Part shown: positions 43,455-53,945 of the stretch, piece after piece
How positions within the stretch are numbered: position 1 is the stretch's first letter
How the letters are laid out: the number at the start of each line of letters is the position of its first letter
NCBI RefSeq assembly: GCF_021347895.1
Contig: NC_067119.1
Span: forward strand, 2,120,534 to 2,184,533
Source: Acanthochromis polyacanthus
Lineage: Eukaryota > Chordata > Actinopteri > Pomacentridae
Direction of reading: 5' to 3'
Length of the DNA: 64,000 nt
Program-made: the position numbers and the translations under genes
The notes under the pieces: model-generated
What the model was told of the DNA's origin: nothing
Database searches by the model: none
Seen by the model: the letters and a program-made list of their open reading frames with translations, nothing else

Positions 43455-45291
43455 TCCGGTGTTTCCATCCGGTGTTTCCTTCCGGTGTTTCCTTCCGGTG
43501 TTTCCATCCATCCGGTGTTTCCTTCCATCCGGTGTTTCCTTCCATCCGGTGTTTCCTTCCATCCGGTGTTTCCTTCCATCCAGTGTTTCCATCCATCCGG
43601 TGTTTCCTTCCATCTGGTGTTTCCATCCGATGTTTCCTTCCTTCCGGTGTTTCCTTCCATCCGGTGTTTCCATCCGGTGTTTCCATCCGGTGTTTCCTTC
43701 CATCCGGTGTTTCCATCCGGTGTTTCCTTCCATCCGGTGTTTCCTTCCATCCGGTGTTTCCATCCGGTGTTTCCTTCCGGTGTTTCCTTCCGGTGTTTCC
43801 TTCCGGTGTTTCCATCCGGTGTTTCCTTCCTTCCGGTGTTTCCATACGGTGTTTCCTTCCATCCGGTGTTTCCTTCCATCCGGTGTTTCCTTCCATCCGG
43901 TGTTTCCATCCGGTGTTTCCTTCCATCCGGTGTTTCCTTCCATCCGGTGTTCCCTTCCATCCGGTGTTTCCTTCCATCCGGTGTTTCCTTCCGGTGTTTC
44001 CTTCCATCCGGTGTTTCCTTCCATCCGGTGTTTCCATCCATCCGGTGTTTCCTTCCGGTGTTTCCTTCCATCCGGTGTTTCCTTCCTTCCGGTGTTTCCT
44101 TCCATCCGGTGTTTCCATCCATCCGGTGTTTCCATCCGGTGTTTCTTTCCTTCCGGTGTTTCCTTCCATCCGGTGTTTCCTTCCGGTGTTTCCTTCCATC
44201 CGGTGTTTCCTTCCATCCGGTGTTTCCTTCCATCCGGTGTTTCCTTCCATCCGGTGTTTCCTTCCTTCCGGTGTTTCCTTCCATCCGGTGTTTCCATCCG
44301 GTGTTTCCATCCGGTGTTTCCTTCCTTCCGGTGTTTCCATCCGGTGTTTCCATCCGGTGTTTCCTTCCTTCCGGTGTTTCCTTCCATCCGGTGTTTCCAT
44401 CCATCTGGTGTTTCCATCCGGTGTTTCCCTCCATCCGGTGTTTCCATCCGGTGTTTCCATCCGGTGTTTCCATCCGGTGTTTCCATCCGGTGTTTCCTTC
44501 CATCCGGTGTTTCCTTCCATCCGGTGTTTCCATCCGGTGTTTCCTTCCGGTGTTTCCATCCGGTGTTTCCATCCGGTGTTTCCTTCCATCCGGTGTTTCC
44601 TTCCATCCGGTGTTTCCATCCGGTGTTTCCTTCCATCCGGTGTTTCCATCCGGTGTTTCCTTCCTTCCGGTGTTTCCTTCCATCCGGTGTTTCCTTCCAT
44701 CCGGTGTTTTCTTCCGGTGTTTCCTTCCATTCGGTGTTTCTATCCGGTGTTTCCTTCCATCCGGTGTTTCCTTCCATCCGGTGTTTCCTTCCTTCCGGTG
44801 TTTCCTTCCATCCGGTGTTTCCTTCCATCCGGTCTTTCCTTCCATCCGGTCTTTCCTTCCATCCGGTCTTTCCATCCGGTGTTTCCTTCTGGTGTTTCCA
44901 TCCGGTGTTTCCTTCCATCCGGTGTTTCCTTCCGGTGTTTCCTTCCTTCCGGTGTTTCCTTCCATCCGGTGTTTCCTTCCATCCGGTGTTTCCTTCCATC
45001 CGGTCTTTCCTTCCATCCGGTCTTTCCTTCCATCCGGTCTTTCCTTCCATCCGGTCTTTCCATCCGGTGTTTCCTTCTGGTGTTTCCATCCGGTGTTTCC
45101 TTCCATCCGGTGTTTCCTTCTGGTCTTTCCATCCGGTGTTTCCTTCCATCCGGTGTTTCCTTCCGGTGTTTCCTTCCAGTGTTTCCTTCCAGTGTTTCCT
45201 TCCAGTGTTTCCTTCCGGTGTTTCCTTCCGGTGTTTCCTTCCATCCGGTGTTTCCTTCCATCCGGTGTTTCCTTCCGGTGTTTCCTTCCGG
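43455..45291. repeat. 1.8-kb minisatellite of 13- and 17-bp ATCCGGTGTTTCC units
   Basis: Roughly 120 units of ATCCGGTGTTTCC or TTCCGGTGTTTCC, with or without an extra TTCC, in irregular order. Neither strand of the unit contains a stop word, so all six frames stay open and long pseudo-ORFs appear, up to about 700 codons. A GGTCTTTCC variant is clustered at 44830-45140 and a CCAGTGTTTCC variant at 45175-45215. Every unit carries a CCGG. Confidence 0.98.
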
Positions 45292-45359
45292 CTGCTCTGC
45301 TCTCCTGAATAATGAAGCTGGAGCTGCATCTTTAACCTGGACCATCACTTTAACTGCAG

Positions 45360-45905
45360 ACTAATGGAGCCTCCAGTTTTGCGGCTCCACCCCGGCCTGT
45401 GAGAACATGTGGAATAATGAAGGCTCCAGAATAATGTAGATGTATTTATTGGTGCTCACCTCCTCACCTCGGCCTCCAGCAGCTTCAGGATAAAGTCTCT
45501 GCATCTATTATCTGCTGTCTGCTCTTAGAATAAAGTCTCTGCAGCGTTTATCTGGGTGGATAAAAGGCCGTGCACGGCGGATGGAGCGGCGTGCACGGCC
45601 TTTACTGTTGTTATGGAGGTCCAGAGGATGTAGCAGCAGCAGATAGCTGCTGTTTATTTATCATATCTCCATGTAGTGGATACAGTGACCCTGCTGATGG
45701 ACGAGCTCCTCTCCTCCTGATAAGAGCTCATATAGCGGCCAGGCGAGGCCCAGGCTGTACTCTAATTATTCCTGCGCTGTCAGAGCAGACCTCCGGCCGA
45801 TTCAAATCTGAGGGAAAAGAAAAGGAGGAGGAGGAACAACAGTGAGACAAATATCAGGCGGCGGCGGCGACACGCCTGGAATTGGACTAGTTTGTCATCG
45901 AGAGG
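45360..45905. other. High-complexity island, candidate noncoding regulatory element
   Basis: Unique sequence with GATA-like words (CTGATAAGAGCTC near 45718), CAGCAGATAGCTGCTG, TCTAATTATTCC and two GTGCACGGC boxes (45571 and 45591). An open frame of 91 codons (45570-45845) has no family match and runs into a poly-purine end. I favour regulatory DNA over a gene. Confidence 0.4.
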
Positions 45906-46339
45906 CTTAATTCAAAGTTTACCACAAAATCCTCTCAGCTCAGAGCAAAACCAGGAGGTTTCCAGTTCATACGAGCTTTAAATGACAGAAAAACTGAAAT
46001 AAATGAACGTTTGTAATCCCAGACAACAGATTACAAGCTTTATCATCTTTATAATGACAGAAATACAACAAAATGTCCTTGTTTTGCTTTATTTCACTCA
46101 TTAGAATGATATTTAAAGATGTTGTTGCTTTAAATTGTTCCAAAATGACCTTTTATCAGAGCCAGAAACTGTAAAAACAGAAATAATCCTCAGATTATTG
46201 AACTTTCTGGTAATTGTATAAACTAAAGATGTGTTATCTGTAGTTCCAGCAGGAAAAACAGCAGAAAATAGCAGGTTTCCAGTTCATACGTGCTTTAAAT
46301 TACAAAAGAGTAGCTAGTTTATTAGCAGTCTTCTTATCT

Positions 46340-46510
46340 TCAAAAGTGCTCAAAAAAGCTTCAAAAAGAGGTCTGAAAAGCTCCAAAAGATCCTTCAAAA
46401 ATCTCTAACCAATATCTCCAAAAAGTGCTCTTGAAAAGTTCCAGAGAGCTCATAAAAGGTGCAGTGAAAATGTCCAAAACCTGTAAAGGCTCCAAAGATC
46501 TCCAGACTGC
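46340..46510. repeat. Short GCTCCAAAAG array (family A)
   Basis: About ten degenerate units of the same kind as 42660-43440, for example AAAAAGTGCTC and CTCCAAAAGATCC. Confidence 0.8.
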
Positions 46511-46719
46511 TACAGATCTCTAATTATTTAGCGATGCAACGATTCATCCCTTAGTTGTCGACTGTTTAGATAGTCAGTTAATCGGTTTGGGTCATTTTTT
46601 AAGATAAAAACTCTAAATTTTCTTATTCTATCTTCTTCGATGTATGTTTTTTCTGGTTTCTTTCCTCCTCTGTCACACCAAACTGAACATCTTTGGACTA
46701 ACTCAGACTTTTATTATCA

Positions 46720-47130
46720 TGTTGTTGTTAATCAGGATCCTTCATTTCTAATGTCATCTGAAACAAAAACTTGAACCCTGCAGCTCCACTCCGTCTGTGA
46801 TTCATCAACGACTTCAAGCCTGAAACTCTGAAATTCCACCAACTTAGTTTGACCTTCAGAAGCACCAAAGTGGAGGATAATTGTTGAGAAAAGTAAATAA
46901 AGTGTGGATGTTAGTTTTACTGTGAAGGAGGAGATGAACGAGGCGGCGTCTCCGTGATCGATGACTCCAAACACGGCTTTCCCGATTTCGCAAATTTCTA
47001 TGAAATGTGTCCCGAGTTCATGAAGGCGAAGAGATAAGAGGCTGAGAGGCTCCGGCCAATCGGATTCATCCATTTCTGCCTCTTATCTGCTGATAGAAGA
47101 AGAAGACCTCCTCCTCTTCCTCCTCTTTTG
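46720..47130. other. High-complexity island with a 113-codon minus-strand frame
   Basis: Unique GC-richer sequence. The minus-strand frame 47073-46732 begins MDESDWPEPLSLLSL and stays open for 113 codons, but I recognise no domain and see no splice partners. TCTTATCTGCTGATAGAAG at 47080 carries paired GATA words. Candidate enhancer; a small unknown gene cannot be excluded. Confidence 0.3.
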
Positions 47131-47399
47131 CTTCTTCATCACTTCCTCTCTCCTTCGTCTTCCTCTTTTTGTCTCATTCTCTCCATCTCTGCTGTTTTGT
47201 CACAGATCTGCTGTTTTTCTCCTGTTTCTTTATTTCTTTTTCCTTCCGTCACCTGTTTTCTTTTTCTTTTTGGCTTCTTTTATCTCATTTTTCTATAATT
47301 TTGCAGCAATTAGTGAAGATAAAAGCAGGAAAGACACAAAATGAAATCATACTTTTAGCAAAAATAGATCTAAAGCTGATAGAACAAAAAAAACTCTGA

Positions 47400-48055
47400 C
47401 TGTGCTAAATTAATATATGATTTTTTTAAAATAATATTTTTAAAAAATTGGTAAATAGTAAATTATATAACTAATAAATAAATGTAATTTGATATAAAAA
47501 ATATACTGCTACTAAAAAGGACAGAATTAAGGTTGATTTTTTTCCCACTTTAAACTGGAGATGATAATAATAATAATAATAAATAATAATAATAGTGATG
47601 ATGATGATCACAAAAGCTGTGGCTGCAGTTAAAGTAATAATAATTGTAAAAAAAAAAATTTAAAATCATGTAAATTATATAATATAATTTTTTAAAAATC
47701 TATAATTATGCAGGAATTAATAAAGACAAAAGCAGTAAAAACACAAATGTAATAATTAAATGGAAAAAACTGAACACAGACAAACTGATTTTTTAAAAAT
47801 TAATTACTAAAAATAAAATAAAAATGATTTTAAAAGTATATGTAATAAGTAAATAATATGAATGATAAATTAAAATAATGTAAAAAATATTACATTTAAA
47901 AGGGACAGAACTGAGGTTGAATGATTTGAGCTTAAATTAACACTGGAGATGGAATAAAATCGCTCTGAGTGTAATATGTATAATAAAGTAATAAAAATTA
48001 ACAAGTAATCAAAGAAAATATGGTAATTAGTAAATAATATAAACAATACATTCAG
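47400..48055. other. AT-rich intergenic DNA
   Basis: Long A/T runs, an ATA trinucleotide tract near 47560-47600, and two loose copies of AATTAATAAAGACAAAAGCA-like sequence. No gene or element recognised. Confidence 0.5.
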
Positions 48056-48059
48056 ATAC

Positions 48060-49065
48060 TTTTTAAAAATACTATTATTGTTAGCTTCTGTCTATGACTT
48101 TAGCTATGTAGTTAGCCTGTTTTTATGGCCATAGCTGTTTAGTTAGCTGTTTTCTATTACTTTAGCTGTGTAGTTAGATTCTTTCTGTGATTTTAGCTTC
48201 TTTCTATAACTTTAGCTGTGTAGTTAGCTTCTTTCTATAACTTTAGCTGCATTGTTAGCTTCTTTGTATGTCGTTAGAAATCTAATTGGCTTCTTTCTAC
48301 AGCTGTAACTGCATTTTTAGCTTTTTTCTATGGCTTTGGCTACGTAGTTAGCTTCTTTCTATAATTTTATCTGCATTATTGGTTTCTTTTTATAGCTTTA
48401 GCTACATTGATAGCTTCTTTCTATGAATTTAACTGTGTAGTTAGCTTCTTTCTATAACTTTAGCGGTGTAGTTAGCTTCTTTCTATAACTTTAGCTGCAT
48501 TGTTAGCTTCTTTGTATGTCGTTAGAAATCTAATTGGCTTCTTTCTACAGCTGTAACTGCATTTTTAGCTTTTTTCTATGGCTTTGGCTACGTAGTTAGC
48601 TTCTTTCTATAATTTTATCTGCATTATTGGTTTCTTTTTATAGCTTTAGCTACATTGATAGCTTCTTTCTATGAATTTAACTGTGTAGTTAGCTTCTTTC
48701 TATAGCTTTAGCTGTGTAGTTAGCTTTTTTCTATAGCTTTAGCAGCATTGTTAGCTTCTTTCCATAATTTTAGCTTTGTAGTTAGCTTTTTTTCTATAAC
48801 TTTAGCAACATTGTTAGCTTCTTTCCATAATTTTAGCTGTGTAGTTAGCTTTTTTTCTATAGCTTTAGCAGCATTGCTAGCTTCTTTCTATATCTTTAGC
48901 TGCATTGCTAGCTTCTTTCTACAGCTTTAGCTGTGTAGTTAGCTTCTTTCTATAACTTTAGCAGTGTAGATAATTTCTTTCTGTGGCTTCAGCTGCATTG
49001 TTAGCTTATTTCTTTGGCTTTGGCTATACAGTTAGCTGCTTTCTATAACTTTAAATGTTGACATG
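48060..49065. repeat. 31-bp GTTAGCTTCTTTCTATAAC array (family B, first block)
   Basis: About 32 units built from GTAGTTAGCTTCTTTCTAT plus a variable half (AACTTTAGCTGCATT, GGCTTTGGCTAC). A 248-bp block is repeated exactly or nearly so (48241 and 48489), i.e. eight units as one higher-order unit. Confidence 0.97.
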
Positions 49066-49189
49066 TTAGCTTCAGTGTTTTATGCAGTAAATAAGTTATT
49101 ATTGAGATGGTGTTTATTAGCATCAGTTTATAGATTCATGCTTGTTTCTAACCACTGCTGACCTGTTAGCTTCAGTGTTTTATACAGTA

Positions 49190-49260
49190 AAGGTTGATGC
49201 TAGAGGTACGGACCCGTACCCGTAGCATCTGTACTAGAGGTACGGACCACTCTGTATTTC
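49190..49260. repeat. Small duplicated hairpin-forming motif
   Basis: CTAGAGGTACGGACC occurs twice (49200 and 49234). The first is followed by CGTACCCGTAG, so GGTACG and CGTACC can pair as a short hairpin. Confidence 0.6.
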
Positions 49261-49290
49261 TACCAGTATTCACTATGGCAAACGGAGCTC

Positions 49291-49370
49291 TTTCTCTGTG
49301 GCAACATTGGTAGAGTGCTGGACTGCTGATCTAGCAGCCCACGTTTGATTCCTGGGTTGTAACACTCTGT
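49291..49370 (+). mobile_element. tRNA-like sequence, probably a decayed tRNA-derived SINE head
   Basis: TGGCAACATTGGTAGAGTG resembles an RNA polymerase III A box, and GTTTGATTCCTGG a B box. Between them CTGGA-CTGCTGA-TCTAG folds as an anticodon arm with GCT in the loop (serine type). The acceptor stem does not pair, so it is not a functional tRNA. Confidence 0.4.
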
Positions 49371-49819
49371 CACTGTTTAGTTGTTGTGGGAGAAATATTT
49401 TTGTTTAGGGAACTACACATACCACCAATGACTGCACAGAGTCTGTTCTGCGTTCTGATATCTGTGGGAGTTGGGCTTCGGGTTCAGAATGAACACAGAC
49501 GGTGGCAAATGGAAAGTGCCGTATCCGTAGACACTACGTACAGTAAATTAGTTTGTATTGACATGTTGTTTATTAGCATCAGTTTAGTGATAGTTTTAGT
49601 TGTTTTAAACCACTGTTGACATGTTAGCTTCAGTGTTTTGTTCTGCGTACAGTAAACAGTAATTGTGTGTTTCCTGTCTTTAGCATCGGTTAAATATCTA
49701 CGCTGTGTTTTCCTAGAACCTCCTCGTGGTGTTTGTGTGAAAACGTTCCGGTGAAACGTCTGCAGACACTAGATCTTCTTTAAGACACTCGTGGTTTTTT
49801 TTAAAGGTCCCTTAAAACA

Positions 49820-50035
49820 ACATTGATTGTTTCCCACAACGACTTTCTGTCGCCGCGGTAACGATTATGCAGATGTGGCACAACCTTTCCGTTTGACGGC
49901 GGCTCCCACGGGGAGGCGGTGACACGGCAGCTGTTGCCACGCCGACAGGACGTCCTCCCCCCTCCATCACCCCTCCTCACCCAGAGACCCTCTCAGTGCT
50001 TAGTCTGGACTTTTACTGGGAGAAGGAGGATAAAT
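49820..50035. other. GC-rich unique island
   Basis: Contains CGCCGCGGTAACGATTATGC, AGATGTGGCACAACC, CACGGCAGCTGTTGCCACGC and a C-rich tract. It is bounded by AT-rich DNA on both sides. Candidate noncoding regulatory element. Confidence 0.35.
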
Positions 50036-50510
50036 TAGTAATAATAATGATAGTAGTAACAATAATGATAATGATAATAATAATAGTGTGTATATATATA
50101 TATATCTATTGTTGTCCTTTAGGCAGTTGCATTTTATGAATTATTTGTAAAATATGTTATATTATTAATTACATATATCTGTATAAAAATATAGCATTTC
50201 TAAATTTGATATATATTTTAATTTAAATATTATATAAAATAATAAAGTGTTACGTTTAATAAATAAATAATAAATTAAAAGTTTTGATTTAAGATTTTCT
50301 CTGATATATAATAATTTATTTAATAATAATAATAATTTTAAAAATCTATCAATATCAAAACAAATGGAAAAAAGGTAAGGTTACAGATGTACCAGTGGTT
50401 ACATGTTTTGGAAATTCAGGACATTTATGAATTACTTGTAAAAATGGAATGTTTTATTTCTTATTTTGAAGTCTCTGTGGCTGATTTGTTTTATCAGAAA
50501 TCCAGATTTT
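50036..50510. other. AT-rich intergenic DNA with ATA and TA tracts
   Basis: ATAATAATGATA runs, a TATATATATATATATC tract near 50090, and AT-rich filler. No gene found. Confidence 0.5.
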
Positions 50511-50830
50511 TAAATAAAACTTCCTGCCGTTCCGTCTCCTCCAATGACAGCCCTCCTCTGATTTATTCTCTGCTATGATTGGCCGTCTGCCGTCTCCTTG
50601 ACAGCGGGCCTTCTTCATCATATCTGGACTTTTCCTGCGGTCCTCCTCGCATCATTTTTCCTCTCATATCCAGTTTTCTCCTCCTCCAGTCTCCAGCTCT
50701 CCCCATCGACCGCCTCATCTGCAAACATAAATCTATCGGCCGGCTGACACGTCCTGCCAATAACAGAGGAGCTGAGTCGGCTCACGGTTTCCACGGAGAC
50801 CAGCTCTGATGAAGTGTGACACCAGACCGA
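50511..50830. other. Unique pyrimidine-rich island
   Basis: High-complexity sequence with CTCCAATGACAG, CTATGATTGGCC (CCAAT type), CATCTGCAAACATAAATC and ATCGGCCGGCTGACACG. Overlapping short frames on both strands are not convincing as genes. Candidate enhancer. Confidence 0.35.
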
Positions 50831-50835
50831 GTCTG

Positions 50836-51010
50836 CACTGTAAAAAAAATAAACATTACAGGGATCTTTAATGGTAAATCTGTTGGATTTCATTCATATT
50901 TACAACTGGACCAGATGAAGCTCCACACTGTAAAAAAAAAAAAAAAAAAAAAAATATGAAACTCTTATAGTAAATCTGTTGGGTTATTTTAATATGAATG
51001 TAGATTTTTT
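50836..51010. repeat. Paired CACTGTAAAAAAA-bounded repeat copies
   Basis: TGCACTGTAAAAAAA at 50836 and CACACTGTAAAAAAA at 50925 each precede TAAATCTGTTGG(A/G)TT and an AATATGAATGTAGATTTT-like stretch. Further copies lie near 52684, 52788, 63569, 63711 and 63773. Confidence 0.7.
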
Positions 51011-52550
51011 TCTGTAATGTTAGCTGTGTAGTTAATTTCTTTCTATAACTTTAGCTGCGTCTATGATTTTAGCTGTTCTTAGCTTCTGCCTCTATGGCTT
51101 TTAAGAGTGTAGTTAGCTTTTTTTTTTTAATTATCTGTGTAGTTAGCCGTTTTCTATGACTTTTGCTATGTAGTTAGCATCTTTTTTTATGGCCATAGCT
51201 GTGTATTTAGCTTTTTTTTCTTTAAAAAAAAAAACTTTTTCTGCATTGTTAGCTTCTTTTTATGGCTTTGGCTGTGTAGTTAGCTTCTTTCTATGGCTTT
51301 GGCTCTACAGTTAGCTTCTTTCTATGGCTTTGGTTGTGTAGTTAGCTTCTTTCTATGGCTTTGGCTCTACAGTTAGCTTCTTTCCATAACTTTAGCTGTG
51401 TAATTAGCTTCTTTCTATGGCTTTGGTTGTGTAGTTAGCTTCTTTCTATGGCTTTGGCTGTGTAGTTAGCTTCTTTCTATGGCTTTGGCTCTACAGTTAG
51501 CTTCTTTCCATAACTTTAGCTGTGTAATTAGCTTCTTTCTATGGCTTTGGTTGTGTAGTTAGCTTCTTTCTATGGCTTTGGCTGTGTAGTTAGCTTCTTT
51601 CTATGGCTTTCGCTCTACAGTTAGCTTCTTTCCATAACTTTAGCTGTGTAATTAGCTTTTTTCTATGGCTTTGGTTGTGTAGTTAGCTTCTTTCTATGGC
51701 TTTGGCTGTGTAGTTAGCTTCTTTCTATGGCTTTTGCTCTACAGTTAGCTTCTTTCCATAACTTTAGCTGTGTAATTAGCTTCTTTCTATGGCTTTGGTT
51801 GTGTAGTTAGCTTCTTTCTATGGCTTTGGCTGTGTAATTAGCTTCTTTCTATGGCTTTGGTTGTGTAGTTAGCTTCTTTCTATGGCTTTGGCTCTACAGT
51901 TAGCTTCTTTCCATAACTTTAGCTGTGTAATTAGCTTCTTTCTATGGCTTTGGCTGTGTAATTAGCTTCTTTCTATGGCTTTGGTTGTGTAATTAGCTTC
52001 TTTCTGTGGCTTTCGCTCTACAGTTAGCTTCTTTCCATAACTTTAGCTGTGTAATTAGCTTCTTTCTATGGCTTTGGTTGTGTAGTTAGCTTCTTTCTGT
52101 GGCTTTCGCTCTACAGTTAGCTTCTTTCCATAACTTTAGCTGTGTAATTAGCTTCTTTCTATGGCTTTGGTTGTGTAGTTAGCTTCTTTCTATGGCTTTG
52201 GCTGTGTAGTTAGCTTCTTTCTATGGCTTTGGCTCTACAGTTAGCTTCTTTCCATAACTTTAGCTGTGTAATTAGCTTCTTTCTATGGCTTTGGTTGTGT
52301 AGTTAGCTTCTTTCTATGGCTTTGGCTCTGTAATTAGCTTCTTTCTATGGCTATGGTTGTGTTGTTAGCTTCTTTCTATGGCTTTGGCTCTACAGTTAGC
52401 GTCTTTCCATGGCTTTTGCTCTACAGTTAGCTTCTTTCCATAACTTTAGCTGTATCCTTCTGTGGCATTATCTGTGTACTTAGCTTCTTTCTATAACTTT
52501 AGCTATATAATTAGCTTCTTCCTCTGGGTCTCTGTAGCTGTGCCGTTAGC
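51000..52550. repeat. 31-bp GTTAGCTTCTTTCTATGGC array (family B, second block)
   Basis: About 48 units, again GTAGTTAGCTTCTTTC plus halves ending in GGCTTTGGCTGT, GGCTTTGGCTCTACA or ATAACTTTAGCTGT. The halves follow one another in a repeating three- to four-unit pattern from 51250 to 52330, so this block has its own higher-order structure. About 2 kb separates it from the first block. Confidence 0.97.
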
Positions 52551-53194
52551 TTCAAGTTGAGAAAATTAACAGTAAGGGGCTCTTTAAGAATAAAGAATAA
52601 TAAATAAATATTATTAAATAAATAATCTTTAAGAATTGTTGAGTTTTATTATTTTTTATCTATTATTGGACTGAATGAAGATCTGCACTGCAAAAACAAC
52701 TATGTGACTCTTTAATGTTAAATCTGTTGGGTTTTCTTCATATTTTTGTAGATTTTTAAAGTAGTTGCAGGTTTTCTGAGTTCTGCACTGTAAACAAAAA
52801 CAACAGAATGTTGAATCTAAGAATCTTAAAATTAGACACGTTTTCAGTTTTTTTAGTTTTAGTTTTGCTGCCACCTGTCATGGCTTTCATGCTTTTTAAA
52901 AAGAGATTCTTTGATCAAATGATGCATCTTTTTCTGCCTCTGTGTGTGTTTCTGATTCTCTCTCTGTTGTGTGAAGCAGCAGAATCCAGTTTCTGTGTTT
53001 GTGGCTTTGAAAGGTCGAAGCAGCAGCAGAGAATTAATTGAAAAGTCAGAACAACCAACAGAGCTGTTAGCGATAAAGTGCAGCTCTGCAGCACTTTATT
53101 GGATCTGCAGCCATCAATCCATCACGTATCAACTCATACGTTCATCGAGAACCATTTAGAGAATCAATTTAAACATTCGACCATCACACAACTT

Positions 53195-53945
53195 ATTTAT
53201 ATTTCTGGAGTCAGAGCTGAAGATGGAAAGATGTCGTGGTGAAAAAGGTGGAATATTTGCTGCTTTCAGCTTCTTTAATGCACCGGTTAAAATGGAAAAT
53301 CCCAACAAAACTAATGGAAAATGGTGTTTTGTTGGGAAAAATGCATAACAATTCAACTTTCACCAACATTTTGAGTTTTCTTTTCCCCAACAGTCTACCA
53401 TCACACATTATTGTCTTTCTGGAGTCAGTGTTGAAGATGTCAAGAGGTTGTGGTCAAAAATGTTGAGTGTTTTCTGCTTTTAGCTTCTCTAATCCAATAG
53501 TTTAATTTGGAAAATCCCAACAAAACCAATGGAAAATGAGGGTTTTTTCAAATGAAAATTTAAAAAAAACCCAGAATAGCTTGATGTTTTCAGCTTCTTT
53601 AAGGCAAATATTTCATGTTTTTCTGTTGAATTTTGGACATTTGCACATGAAACCTGGACTTTTCCTCCATTTTTGACATAATATATACCAAGAAAGACAA
53701 ATACAAGTTGTCATGGCTTAAATTTGAGTTAGTATTTGTATTTCTGGAGTCAGTGTTGAAGATGTAAAGACGTTGTGGTTAAAAAAAAAAAGTGGAATAT
53801 TTGCTGCTTTTAGCTTCTCTAATGCACTAATTTAATTTGGAAAATCCCAACAAAACCAATGGAAAATGGTGTTTTGTTGGGGAAAATGTGTACTAGCTGA
53901 ACTTTCACAGACATTTTGAGTTTTCGTCCCCCCCAACAGTCGACT
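53195..53945. repeat. Three direct copies of a 200-bp repeat, plus an inverted piece at 54635
   Basis: TTTCTGGAGTCAG.G.TGAAGATG starts copies near 53202, 53416 and 53741. Each runs through TGCTGCTTT(C/T)AGCTTCT, GGAAAATCCCAACAAAAC and, in two copies, ATGGTGTTTTGTTGGG and ACATTTTGAGTTTTC. The reverse complement of the start appears at 54635-54700. Confidence 0.88.

Noticed and set aside
43274..45364. 696-codon plus-strand open frame and several 480-650-codon frames on both strands
   Set aside because: They are the stop-free minisatellite read in different phases. Unit-length changes shift the peptide phase, there are no conserved domains, and all six frames are equally open.
46732..47073. 113-codon minus-strand frame in a unique region
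   Set aside because: It is the most gene-like unassigned frame, but I recognise no domain, no splice partners and no promoter, so I list the region only as an island.
49291..49370. Functional tRNA-Ser gene
   Set aside because: The acceptor stem does not pair and the D arm is degraded, so a SINE head or tRNA relic is more likely.
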